Shown in pieces: positions 1 to 8,428 of a DNA stretch of 64,000 nt; the first letter of the stretch is position 1, and every line of letters begins with the position of its first letter. The position numbers were made by a program, and so were the translations under genes. The notes below the pieces were generated by a model. It worked only from the letters and a program-made list of their open reading frames with translations. It had not been told where the DNA came from and searched no databases. Origin of the DNA: SMWD01 sp002729875 (GTDB lineage Bacteria; Pseudomonadota; Gammaproteobacteria; Steroidobacterales; GCA-2729495); contig DASCMH010000065.1 in assembly GCA_036010905.1 (NCBI GenBank), positions 100,776 to 164,775 of the forward strand. The letters are read 5' to 3'.

Positions 1-936
1 GAAGTCCGTATGTCCCGAAGTATCCCATAAGGTCTGCAGCGCGATATGCGGCGTGTGCAATAATTCGTAATCGGCCGCGATATGCTGCTCACGCCAGAAA
101 TCCTCGATCACGCGCCTGATCCGGGCGCCTTTCGGATGCCAGAACACGAGGCCGCCGCCAGCTTCTTCCTGCAGGCTGAACAGGTCGAGATCCTTGCCGA
201 TGCGGCGATGATCGCGACGCTCGGCTTCCTCGAGTTGCACGAGATATTGCTTCAGCGTCTTTTTGTCCGGCCATGCGGTACCGTAGATCCGTTGCAGCAT
301 TTCGTTATTTGCATTGCCGCGCCAGTAGGCCCCCGCGACGCTGGTCAGCTTGAATGCTTTCAGAACCCCGGTACTCGGCACATGCGGTCCGCGGCACAGA
401 TCGACCCAGTCGCCTTGTCGATACAGGCTGAGCGAATCATCTGCCGGAATATCAGCGATAATCTCAGCCTTGTAGTGCTCGCCGATGCCCTTGAAGTATT
501 CAAGCGCTTCATCACGCTGCATGACCTCGCGCTGCAGTGGCAGATCAGCAACGGTTAGCTCGAGCATTTTCGCCTCGATTGCAGCGAGATCCTCGGGTGT
601 GAAGGCGCGCTCAAAGGCAAAATCATAATAAAAGCCGTTTTCGATCACCGGTCCAATTGTTACCTGGGCCTGCGGGAACAACTGCTGAACGGCCTGCGCC
701 AACAGGTGCGAGGTCGAATGTCGAATGATCTCGAGGCCTTCATCGTTCTTGCTGGTGATGATTGCAAGCTCGGCATCGCTCTCAATGACATGTGCCGTAT
801 CGACGAGCCGACCGTCAACCCGACCGGCAAGCGCGGCTTTGGCCAGGCCCGGGCCAATATCAGCCGCAATGTCAGCGATTGAAACGGCCTGATCGAATTG
901 TCTCTGGCTGCCGTCAGGCAGGGTAATAACAGGCAT
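1..936 (-). CDS. thrS: Threonyl-tRNA synthetase, N-terminal part (cut by window edge)
   Basis: This is the first 312 codons of ThrRS, which charges tRNA-Thr and hydrolyses misformed Ser-tRNA-Thr. Seen: the ATG at 934-936 opens a TGS domain (MPVITLPDGSQ). The editing domain follows with its HSTSHLL (HxxxH) motif near residue 74 and the second metal-site segment LCRGPHVPSTG near residue 180. The catalytic core begins before the edge. A GGGAAG ribosome site lies about 7 nt upstream. In gammaproteobacteria infC, rpmI, rplT and pheST usually follow, which would put them to the left of this window. The 3' end is missing because of the window boundary, not because of any visible damage. Confidence 0.96.
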   Translation of the reverse strand, partial: MPVITLPDGSQRQFDQAVSIADIAADIGPGLAKAALAGRVDGRLVDTAHVIESDAELAIITSKNDEGLEIIRHSTSHLLAQAVQQLFPQAQVTIGPVIENGFYYDFAFERAFTPEDLAAIEAKMLELTVADLPLQREVMQRDEALEYFKGIGEHYKAEIIADIPADDSLSLYRQGDWVDLCRGPHVPSTGVLKAFKLTSVAGAYWRGNANNEMLQRIYGTAWPDKKTLKQYLVQLEEAERRDHRRIGKDLDLFSLQEEAGGGLVFWHPKGARIRRVIEDFWREQHIAADYELLHTPHIALQTLWDTSGHTDF

Positions 937-992
937 CTGAATCTTCCCGGATACTCAGTAAAAAAGGCGCCCCGTGGACACACCGGCGGCAG

Positions 993-1001
993 ATTCTACC
1001 A
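993..1001 (-). promoter_or_regulatory. thrS: Candidate extended -10 promoter of thrS
   Basis: On the minus strand the sequence reads TGGTAGAAT, an extended -10 element (TGn plus TAGAAT), about 50 nt before the thrS ATG. No good -35 is visible, as expected for extended -10 promoters. The leader then runs through a GC-rich segment ending in GGCGCC and six T (about 960-985). This could fold as a short bulged hairpin and act as an attenuator. Inference only. Confidence 0.35.
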
Positions 1002-1002
1002 G

Positions 1003-1077
1003 AGCCGGGCAGCGCTCAGCGACCCGACGGAGACGATTTGTGGGGTGAATTTTCGCAATCGGCTGCGCTGCCCGGCT
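1003..1077. repeat. Perfect 13-bp inverted repeat between fdsA and thrS
   Basis: AGCCGGGCAGCGC at 1003-1015 is exactly complementary to GCGCTGCCCGGCT at 1065-1077, with 49 nt between the arms. It fills most of the fdsA-thrS intergenic region. In fdsA read-through RNA it would form a long GC-rich stem-loop. No T tract follows, so it is not a classical terminator. Confidence 0.6.
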
Positions 1078-1100
1078 AATCGCAGCTGAAAGGTGATACA

Positions 1101-3899
1101 TCACCCTGCTCCATGTACCCGCTGTTGCCACTCGGTAGGTCGGCTGGCGGGTGCAACCTCTACGGCTGTGACCTTGTATTCAGGACAATCCGTCGCCCAG
1201 TCAGCGTAATCTGTGGTCAAAATATTGGCACCGGTCTCCGGATGATGGAATGTCGTATAAACAACACCCGGCGGGACACGTTCGGTGAGTGTCGCATGTA
1301 ACGTCGTCTCACCTTTACGGCTGCGAACGGCCACCAGGTCACCCTCCGCAATGCCACGCAATTGCGCATCATGTGGATGCACTTCCAGTACATCTTCGGG
1401 AGACCAGGTTGAATTAGCCGTACGCCTTGTCTGGGCGCCCACATTGTACTGGGACAGGATACGCCCGGTCGTCATGAGCAGCGGAAAACGGCGGTTAGCA
1501 CGCTCGTCGGTGGGCACGAATTCGGTCAGCATGAACCGGCCCTTGCCGCGCACGAACTGTCCGACATGCATGATCGGCGTGCCCATGAGGGCCGTCTCGT
1601 TACACGGCCACTGCACACTGCCGACTGCATCGAGATGCGCAAAGGATACCCCGGCAAATGACGGCGTCAGCGCGGCAATCTCGGTCATGATTTGTGCCGC
1701 GTCAGCATAATTCATCGGGTAACCCATTGCGTTGGCAAGTGCCTGGGTCACTTGCCACTCGGCCTTGCCGGTCTGCGTCGGCATGAGCGGACGAACACGA
1801 TTGATGCGCCGCTCGGCATTGGTGAAGGTGCCGTCTTTCTCGAGGAACGAAGTTCCGGGCAAAAATACGTGGGCAAAGCGGCTGGTCTGGTTCAGGAACA
1901 GGTCCTGAACGACCACACAATCCATTGCGCTCAACGCCGCCTCGACATGCTGTGTGTCCGGGTCTGACTGGGCGACATCTTCGCCCTGGATGTATATACC
2001 CCGGTACTTACCTGCCAATGCGGCTGCAAACATATTCGGGATTCGCAAACCGGGCTCACTGTCCAGTTCTACCTGCCAGGCAGCTTCGAACGTAGCACGC
2101 ACGGAATCATCACTGACCGGCCGGTAATCCGGCAACTCATGCGGAAACGAGCCCATGTCGCATGATCCCTGCACATTGTTCTGGCCGCGCATTGGGTTAA
2201 TCCCGGTACCCGTATAACCGAGGTTGCCGGTTGCCATGGCAAGATTAGCCATGCCCATGACCATCGTCGAGCCCTGGCTATGCTCGGTCACGCCCAGACC
2301 GTAATAAATAGCAGAGCGCGGGCCTTCGGCATACAACCTTGCAGCCGCACGGATCTGTTCCGCAGCAACGCCGGTAACCCGGGAGACAGCTTCGGGTGAA
2401 TGCTCGGGGCGACTGACAAAGTCCCGCCAGGCGGCAAACGACTCAGGCTCACAACGAGCGGCCACATAATCTTCGGCAACCAGGCCTTCGGTCACTACCA
2501 CGTGTGCGAATGCATTAATCATCGCAACATTGGTCCCCGGCAATAGCTGCAGGTGATAGCGAGCCTTAATATGCGGTGAGCGCACGAGTTCGATACTGCG
2601 CGGATCGATGACGATCAGCCTGGCTCCTGCACGCAGCCGACGTTTCATCTGGGCGGCAAAAACCGGATGCGCCGCGGTCGGATTGGAGCCGATCAGGATG
2701 ATGACATCGGCATTCAGGACACTGTCAAAATTCTGCGTTCCGGCCGAAGTGCCCAGCGTTTGCTTCAGTCCGTAACCGGTCGGGGCGTGGCAGACACGCG
2801 CACAGGTATCGACATTATTATTCTTAAAGCCGGCGCGGATCAGTTTCTGTACCACCCAGACTTCCTCGTTGGTACAACGAGACGAGGTGATTCCGCCGAT
2901 TGATTTGCTGCCGTATTCTGCCTGGATAGCCTTGAAACGACTGGCCACAAACTCAATCGCCTCATGCCACTCGACCTCCCGCCACTCGTCACTGGTCTTT
3001 TCGCGCAACATCGGTTTAAGCACCCGATCCGGGTGATGCGCATAGCCGAACGCAAACCGGCCCTTGATACAACCATGTCCGTGATTCGCCTGACCGTCTT
3101 TGTACGGCACCATGCGCACCAATTGATCGCCTTTCATCTCCGCCCTGAACGAGCAACCGACTCCACAATAAGCGCAGGTCGTAATAACAGATCGCTCCGG
3201 CTGCCCATACTTGATGACAGAATTTTCCAGCAGTGTTGCAGTCGGGCACGCCTGCACACACGCACCACATGAAACGCATTCAGAGGCGAGAAAATTTTCT
3301 TCGGGTCCCGGCGAAACGATTGAACTGAAACCACGATCTCGGATCGTAAGCGCAAATGTGCCCTGCACTTCATCACAGGCACGCACACAGCGGGAACAAA
3401 CAATGCACTTGGATGGATCAAAAGTGAAATACGGGTTGCTGGTATCGGTTTCAAGCGCAACATGGTTCATGCCATCGCAACCATAACGTGACTCACTCAA
3501 ACCCAGTTCTTCGGCCCGATCCTGCAGTTCGCAATCACCCTTTGCAGGACAGGTGGCACAAGCCAGCGGATGATCCGAGATATAAAGCTCCATGACACCA
3601 CGCCGCGCCCTGTTCAGCTGCTCGCTGCGGGTACGCACTACCATCCCCTCGGTGACGGATGTCGTACACGAGGCCGGCATACCTTGTTGCCCTTCAATCT
3701 CAACCAGGCACAAGCGACACGAACCGAATGCTTTCAGCGAATCTGTCGCACAAAGTTTGGGAATATCGATATCGGACTCAGCGGCTGCACGCATAACTGA
3801 AGTACCTTGCGGAACCTGCAGCGCCATACCGTCAATAGTCAGGTTCACACGCTCCCGGGCAGGGCTGGGCGGGGTGCCAAAATCTTTTTCCTTGATCAT
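1101..3899 (-). CDS. fdsA: NAD-dependent formate dehydrogenase, catalytic (molybdopterin) subunit FdsA
   Basis: This 932-residue subunit oxidises formate to CO2 at a bis-MGD molybdenum centre in the cytoplasm. Seen, in order: a [2Fe-2S] ferredoxin domain (FGSCRLCLVEIEG, about 58-70), a His/Cys cluster segment (HPLACATCPAKGDC, about 110-123), two [4Fe-4S] ferredoxin motifs (CIVCSRCVRAC and CVSCGACVQAC, 165-218), the molybdopterin-domain cluster CAYCGVGC near 242, and the active-site Cys370-His371 in ARVCHAPTGYG. The protein therefore uses Cys, not selenocysteine. A C-terminal dinucleotide-binding domain starts near residue 800. It is the last gene of fdsGBA. The usual downstream fdsC (FdhD-like sulfurtransferase) and fdsD are absent; thrS follows. 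Confidence 0.94.
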   Translation of the reverse strand: MIKEKDFGTPPSPARERVNLTIDGMALQVPQGTSVMRAAAESDIDIPKLCATDSLKAFGSCRLCLVEIEGQQGMPASCTTSVTEGMVVRTRSEQLNRARRGVMELYISDHPLACATCPAKGDCELQDRAEELGLSESRYGCDGMNHVALETDTSNPYFTFDPSKCIVCSRCVRACDEVQGTFALTIRDRGFSSIVSPGPEENFLASECVSCGACVQACPTATLLENSVIKYGQPERSVITTCAYCGVGCSFRAEMKGDQLVRMVPYKDGQANHGHGCIKGRFAFGYAHHPDRVLKPMLREKTSDEWREVEWHEAIEFVASRFKAIQAEYGSKSIGGITSSRCTNEEVWVVQKLIRAGFKNNNVDTCARVCHAPTGYGLKQTLGTSAGTQNFDSVLNADVIILIGSNPTAAHPVFAAQMKRRLRAGARLIVIDPRSIELVRSPHIKARYHLQLLPGTNVAMINAFAHVVVTEGLVAEDYVAARCEPESFAAWRDFVSRPEHSPEAVSRVTGVAAEQIRAAARLYAEGPRSAIYYGLGVTEHSQGSTMVMGMANLAMATGNLGYTGTGINPMRGQNNVQGSCDMGSFPHELPDYRPVSDDSVRATFEAAWQVELDSEPGLRIPNMFAAALAGKYRGIYIQGEDVAQSDPDTQHVEAALSAMDCVVVQDLFLNQTSRFAHVFLPGTSFLEKDGTFTNAERRINRVRPLMPTQTGKAEWQVTQALANAMGYPMNYADAAQIMTEIAALTPSFAGVSFAHLDAVGSVQWPCNETALMGTPIMHVGQFVRGKGRFMLTEFVPTDERANRRFPLLMTTGRILSQYNVGAQTRRTANSTWSPEDVLEVHPHDAQLRGIAEGDLVAVRSRKGETTLHATLTERVPPGVVYTTFHHPETGANILTTDYADWATDCPEYKVTAVEVAPASRPTEWQQRVHGAG

Positions 3900-3918
3900 T
3901 GCCAGGTATGTTTCCTGT

Positions 3919-5475
3919 TCAGGGAGCGGCTTGGTAAAAGTCTTCAGAAAAATACTTCAGGGCGCTACGCACCGGACTCGGAGTCATCCTACCCATCCCA
4001 CACAAGGATGTATTGGTCATGGTGGCGCATAAATCTGCGAGCAGTTCGAAGCTCTGCTCATTCCGCTCAGCTTGCGCATTACGATCGACAATAATCTGAT
4101 CCAGCAATTCGACACCGCGTACCGAACCGATGCGACATGGCGTGCACTTGCCACAGGACTCGACAGCACAAAACTCCATCGCGAACCGAGCCTGTCGCGC
4201 CATATCCACGGTGTCATCAAAGACCACGATACCGCCATGACCGACTGAGCCATCCAGCGCTGTAAATATCTCATAATCCAACGCTGTATCCAGCAGGGAT
4301 ACGGGGAAATAGGCACCCAGTGGTCCGCCCACTTGCACGGCCCGCACCGGCCGACCGCTGGCAGTCCCTCCGCCTATGGCAAAGATCAACTCGCGCAAAG
4401 TCAGACCGAACGGCACTTCGACCAGGCCTCCGTGCTTGATATTACCGGCCAGCTGGAATGGTAAAGTCCCGCGCGATCGATCTACACCTAACTCTGCGTA
4501 GGCACTGGCACCCCCTGCCAGGATTGCGGGCACGGTGGCCAGGGTAATCACGTTGTTGATCACCGAGGGCTTTTGCCACAGACCTTTACTGGCCGGCAAC
4601 GGCGGTTTGCAGCGAACCTGACCACGTTTACCCTCGAGGCTCTCGAGCATTGCCGTCTCTTCACCACATACATACGAACCGGCGCCGCTCCGCAACTCAA
4701 GATCAAAATCAAAATCACAACCCTGGATGGCATTCCCCAACCAACCGGCCTCCCGGGCCGCGGTGATCGCATCGCTTAGCAGTTCAGCCGCCAACGGATA
4801 TTCAGAACGCAGGTAAATCACCCCGGCATCGGCACCGACTGCTCGCCCGGCAATCATCATTCCCTCAATTAGGGCAAGCGGATCACCCTCCATTAACAAG
4901 CGATCAGAAAATGTACCGCTATCTCCTTCATCAGCGTTACAAATGATGTATTTCTGCTCAGACGGCGTATTCGCCACGGTCTGCCACTTGCTGCCGGTCG
5001 GAAAGCCGGCACCACCTCGACCGCGCAAACCGGATTGCGTTATTTCATCGATGATCTGTTGCGGCGCCATCTGCAGTGCCCGCTTAAGTCCGACAAAGCC
5101 GTCGTGCGCCCGATAGTCGTCGACAGAACCTGCCGCAACCAGTCCGCAGCGATTAAAGGTGACCCGCCTCTGAACGGCAAAATAAGATAACTGCTCGGTC
5201 AAACCGTGACCAAGCTCATGCGGTTTGCCGAGGTAAAATTCTGCGCCAAGCAGACCGTTCAGATCATCCGGAGTCACCGGCCCATAGGCGACACGTCCCT
5301 GCGCCGTATCGACCTCCAGCAACGGTTCCAGCCAGGTCATGCCGCGTGAGCCATGCCGGATGATGTCGATATCCAGACCGGCCTGCTGCGTTAAGGCCTG
5401 CAATTGTTGAGCGATATGATCGGCACCGACCGAGCGAGCCGATGTTTCACGCGCGATGTAAATATTGATCGTCAC
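3919..5475 (-). CDS. fdsB: NAD-dependent formate dehydrogenase, NADH/FMN subunit FdsB
   Basis: This is the diaphorase subunit (518 aa). It receives electrons from FdsA/FdsG on FMN and reduces NAD+. Residues 1-110 resemble the thioredoxin-like extension typical of FdsB/HoxF proteins. The NuoF-type core follows, with RGRGGAGFPTG at 151-161 (NADH/FMN Rossmann motif), ICNADEGDSGTF for FMN, and a C-terminal [4Fe-4S] motif ESCGKCTPCRIGS near residue 450. Its start codon overlaps the fdsG stop (positions 5472-5475), which suggests translational coupling. Nineteen bases separate it from fdsA. Confidence 0.94.
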   Translation of the reverse strand: MTINIYIARETSARSVGADHIAQQLQALTQQAGLDIDIIRHGSRGMTWLEPLLEVDTAQGRVAYGPVTPDDLNGLLGAEFYLGKPHELGHGLTEQLSYFAVQRRVTFNRCGLVAAGSVDDYRAHDGFVGLKRALQMAPQQIIDEITQSGLRGRGGAGFPTGSKWQTVANTPSEQKYIICNADEGDSGTFSDRLLMEGDPLALIEGMMIAGRAVGADAGVIYLRSEYPLAAELLSDAITAAREAGWLGNAIQGCDFDFDLELRSGAGSYVCGEETAMLESLEGKRGQVRCKPPLPASKGLWQKPSVINNVITLATVPAILAGGASAYAELGVDRSRGTLPFQLAGNIKHGGLVEVPFGLTLRELIFAIGGGTASGRPVRAVQVGGPLGAYFPVSLLDTALDYEIFTALDGSVGHGGIVVFDDTVDMARQARFAMEFCAVESCGKCTPCRIGSVRGVELLDQIIVDRNAQAERNEQSFELLADLCATMTNTSLCGMGRMTPSPVRSALKYFSEDFYQAAP

Positions 5476-5993
5476 CCGGCACCCGCTGCACGATGGCGAT
5501 TCAAGAGCCGCACAAATCCATCCCGATCCATCCGACCGAATGTAATCCCGTCAACCATGATGGCCGGAGAGCACGCACAGTTACCGAGGCAATACACCGG
5601 TTCGAGCGTGAACTGTCCGTCCGCGGTCGTCTCGTAAAAATCAATACCCAGATGCTGTTTTATGTATGCGGTTAAAGTACGCGAGCCCGTCGCCTGGCAT
5701 GCCTCGGACTGGCACACCCTGATGGTATGTTCTCCGGGCGGGTCGCAGCGAAAATCATGGTAGAAACTGACCACACCATGTACCTCGGCAGCGGACAGGT
5801 TAAAGGCCTCTGCGAGTAGCCGAATATCACGTTCATCGATAAACCCGAAACTGGCTTGCAGCGCATGCAGAGCAGGTAACAAGCCACCCGGCTTGTCACT
5901 AAAGGGTGCTATTTTTTCAAGCGCTGAATCTTTATTCCAGTTGCGACCGGCCGTCATCACGGCACTCCCTGCACAGATCTGACCGGCAAACAT
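5472..5993 (-). CDS. fdsG: NAD-dependent formate dehydrogenase, [2Fe-2S] subunit FdsG
   Basis: This 173-residue NuoE-like thioredoxin-fold protein carries one [2Fe-2S] cluster and completes the FdsABG trimer. The four cluster cysteines are visible in VCQSEACQATG and YCLGNCACSP. A helical N-terminal domain (GLLPALHALQASFGFID) is typical of NuoE. The ATG at 5993 is used here. A second in-frame ATG at 5957 (MTAGRNWNKD) is equally plausible. It is the first gene of the operon. No lysR-type fdsR regulator is adjacent. Confidence 0.92.
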   Translation of the reverse strand: MFAGQICAGSAVMTAGRNWNKDSALEKIAPFSDKPGGLLPALHALQASFGFIDERDIRLLAEAFNLSAAEVHGVVSFYHDFRCDPPGEHTIRVCQSEACQATGSRTLTAYIKQHLGIDFYETTADGQFTLEPVYCLGNCACSPAIMVDGITFGRMDRDGFVRLLNRHRAAGAG

Positions 5994-6108
5994 TATACGC
6001 GTGATGGCGGTTACTCCATCCCTGCCCCACCAATAAATCTGCAGCCGACAGGCATCGACGATGCAATGCTCCTGTTAGCAGGATGCTGCAGAACTTTATC
6101 GGCAACTG

Positions 6109-6140
6109 AAAACAAACAGGGCCGGCTGTCTGCCGGCCCT
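6109..6140 (-). terminator. Rho-independent terminator after tRNA-Val
   Basis: GGGCCGGC (6119-6126) and GCCGGCCC (6132-6139) form an 8-bp stem with a 5-nt loop. On the minus strand it is followed by TGTTTGTTTTC. It lies 12 nt beyond the tRNA-Val CCA end. Confidence 0.75.
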
Positions 6141-6151
6141 TTACTTTTGCC

Positions 6152-6227
6152 TGGTAGGCGCGATTGGAGTTGAACCAACGACCTCCTCGATGTCACCGAG
6201 GCGCTCTAACCAACTGAGCTACGCGCC
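6152..6227 (-). tRNA. tRNA-Val (GAC)
   Basis: This is a 76-nt cloverleaf with encoded CCA. The acceptor stem is GGCGCGT/ATGCGCC-like: the first base is G at 6227 and the gene ends TACCA at 6152. The D arm is GCTCAGTTGGTTAGAGC. The anticodon stem CCTCG/CGAGG encloses GTGACAT with anticodon GAC. The T arm contains GTTCAACTC. It reads GTC/GTT valine codons. It is followed by its own terminator and preceded by a candidate promoter, so it is probably a single-gene unit behind uvrB. Confidence 0.95.
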
Positions 6228-6268
6228 TTTAGCCCTGTGTCCGAACAGATACAGCGCAGGGGTCGAGT

Positions 6269-6297
6269 ACGATACCCAACCAGCCTGCCCACCGCAA
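6269..6297 (-). promoter_or_regulatory. Candidate promoter for tRNA-Val
   Basis: On the minus strand TTGCGG (6292-6297) and TATCGT (6269-6274) are spaced by 17 nt, about 40 nt before the tRNA. The same TTGCGG -35 with 17-nt spacing precedes tRNA-fMet in this window. Inference from motif only. Confidence 0.35.
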
Positions 6298-6303
6298 GAC
6301 CAC

Positions 6304-8325
6304 TTAATTTGTCACCCGGTTAATCGGCAGGTCCAGGCTGTCGCGGCGCAGAATATCAATCTCGTCACGAACCTGCGCGGCCTGCTCAAATTCCAGATCG
6401 CGTGCGTGCTGATACATCTTCTTCTCAAGTACGACTATTTGCTTAAGCGCCTGTTCCGGCGTCAGATCCGTATATTCAGCCCTCGGCTCCGCAACCCGTC
6501 GCGCACGACCACGTCCCTTGCCGGCGCTTCTTGCTCCTTCCATGACATCACGCACCTCCTTGCGAATCGTCTTTGGCGTTATCCCGTGCCGCTTATTCGA
6601 GTCAAGCTGTTTTTGACGACGCCGGTCGGTCTCGGCGATGGCACGTTGCATCGAACCCGTTACCCGGTCGGCATACATGATCACAGTACCATTAACGTTA
6701 CGCGCAGCCCGGCCTGTCGTCTGGATCAACGAACCTTCGGAACGCAGAAAGCCCTCCTTGTCGGCATCAAAAATCGCCACCAGTGAAACCTCGGGCAGAT
6801 CGAGACCCTCACGCAACAGGTTGATGCCGACCAGCACATCGAATTCACCAAGCCTCAGGTCACGAATAATTTCAACCCGTTCAACGGTGTCTATATCCGA
6901 ATGCAGGTAACGCACGCGTACGCCATGTTCACGCAGGTAATCAGTCAGGTCCTCAGCCATGCGTTTGGTCAGGGTGGTAATCAGGACGCGCTCATCCTTC
7001 CCGGTGCGCAAACCAATCTCGGATAACACATCATCGACCTGGGTACCGGCCGGTCGAATGTCGACGACCGGATCCAGCAAACCGGTGGGCCGCACAACCT
7101 GTTCTACTATGGCATCCGAGTGTTCTCGCTCATAGGGGCCCGGTGTTGCCGAGACATATATGGTTTGCGGCGAAATGGCCTCAAACTCGTCAAAGCGCAA
7201 CGGCCGGTTATCCAGCGCAGACGGCAAACGGAAGCCGTATTCAACGAGTGTTTCCTTGCGCGAGCGATCGCCCTTGTACATGGCTCCCAACTGAGGAATG
7301 GTTACGTGTCCCTCGTCGATGATCAGCAAGGCGTTGTCAGGTACATAGTCAAACAGACAGGGCGGCGGCTCGCCCGGCCGGCGACCGGACAGGTATCGGC
7401 TGTAATTCTCGATACCCGTGCAATAGCCCAGTTCTCTGATCATCTCCAGGTCAAACATGGTTCGCTGTTCAAGTCGTTGCGCCTCGAGTAATTTTCCGTT
7501 TTCGCGCAACACGATCAGCCGTTCCTGCAGATCGACCTTGATCTGCTCTATTGCCTTGAGCATGACTTCACGGGGTGTCACGTAATGCGATTTCGGAAAG
7601 ACGGTCATCCTCGGCACTTGCCGGGAAACCGTTCCAGTGAGGGGATCGAACCAGGACAACTTTTCGACCTCGTCATCGAATAACTCGATCCGCACTGCTT
7701 CACGCTCCGAATCGGCCGGAAAAATATCGATAATCTCACCCCGCACCCGGTACGATCCGTTGCTGAGTTCGACATCGTTACGCGTATATTGCAATTCGGC
7801 CAGCTTGCGCAGGATTTCGCGTTGATCGATCCTGTCACCCCGTGAAACGTGCAGCACCATACTGAAATAGGCTTCCGGATCACCTAATCCGTAGATACAT
7901 GACACTGTCGCGACGATGATTGCATCGCCGCGCTCCATCAATGCCTTGGTTGCCGACAGCCGCATCTGTTCGATGTGCTCATTAACGGATGCGTCCTTGT
8001 CGATAAACGTATCCGATGAAGGCACATACGCCTCGGGCTGGTAATAGTCGTAATAAGACACAAAATACTCGACCCGGTTATGTGGGAAGAAATCGCGCAT
8101 CTCACCATAGAGCTGTGCCGCCAGGGTCTTATTGGGCGCCAGGATTAAGGCCGGGCGTTGCAGCGTCTGTATCACGTGCGCCATTGTGAAGGTCTTGCCA
8201 GAACCGGTTACCCCGAGCAGGGTTTGTCGCGCCAGACCAGCTTCCAGTCCGTCAACGAGTTCTGTGATGGCCCCGGGCTGATCCCCGGCTGGCTCAAAAT
8301 CAGCAACAAGTTGAAATCGATCCAT
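6304..8325 (-). CDS. uvrB: Excinuclease ABC subunit B (UvrB)
   Basis: This DNA-damage-loading helicase of nucleotide excision repair receives damage from UvrA and recruits UvrC. Its 673 residues match the family length. Seen: Walker A GVTGSGKTFTMA near residue 40, the damage-wedging beta-hairpin segment YYDYYQPEAYVP near 95, helicase motifs such as GINLLREGLDLPEVSL and TTGRAARN, and a C-terminal UVR domain (ALKQIVVLEKKMYQHARDLE) that contacts UvrC. It is transcribed away from the aminotransferase gene across a 103-bp divergent region. I looked there for a LexA box (CTG-N10-CAG) and found none. Confidence 0.97.
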   Translation of the reverse strand: MDRFQLVADFEPAGDQPGAITELVDGLEAGLARQTLLGVTGSGKTFTMAHVIQTLQRPALILAPNKTLAAQLYGEMRDFFPHNRVEYFVSYYDYYQPEAYVPSSDTFIDKDASVNEHIEQMRLSATKALMERGDAIIVATVSCIYGLGDPEAYFSMVLHVSRGDRIDQREILRKLAELQYTRNDVELSNGSYRVRGEIIDIFPADSEREAVRIELFDDEVEKLSWFDPLTGTVSRQVPRMTVFPKSHYVTPREVMLKAIEQIKVDLQERLIVLRENGKLLEAQRLEQRTMFDLEMIRELGYCTGIENYSRYLSGRRPGEPPPCLFDYVPDNALLIIDEGHVTIPQLGAMYKGDRSRKETLVEYGFRLPSALDNRPLRFDEFEAISPQTIYVSATPGPYEREHSDAIVEQVVRPTGLLDPVVDIRPAGTQVDDVLSEIGLRTGKDERVLITTLTKRMAEDLTDYLREHGVRVRYLHSDIDTVERVEIIRDLRLGEFDVLVGINLLREGLDLPEVSLVAIFDADKEGFLRSEGSLIQTTGRAARNVNGTVIMYADRVTGSMQRAIAETDRRRQKQLDSNKRHGITPKTIRKEVRDVMEGARSAGKGRGRARRVAEPRAEYTDLTPEQALKQIVVLEKKMYQHARDLEFEQAAQVRDEIDILRRDSLDLPINRVTN

Positions 8326-8428
8326 GAATTACGCGCCAAATGTTGGTTACAGACCCCTAATCCCTTAGAATCGGCTGCCCGTCGCCATGCCGGCGTCGAG
8401 ACTTACTGTTATTGAAGAGGACCAGCCC

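Noticed and set aside
8326..8428. Possible LexA (SOS) box in the uvrB/aminotransferase divergent region
   Set aside because: No CTG-N10-CAG palindrome is present; the nearest CTG...CAG has the wrong spacing.
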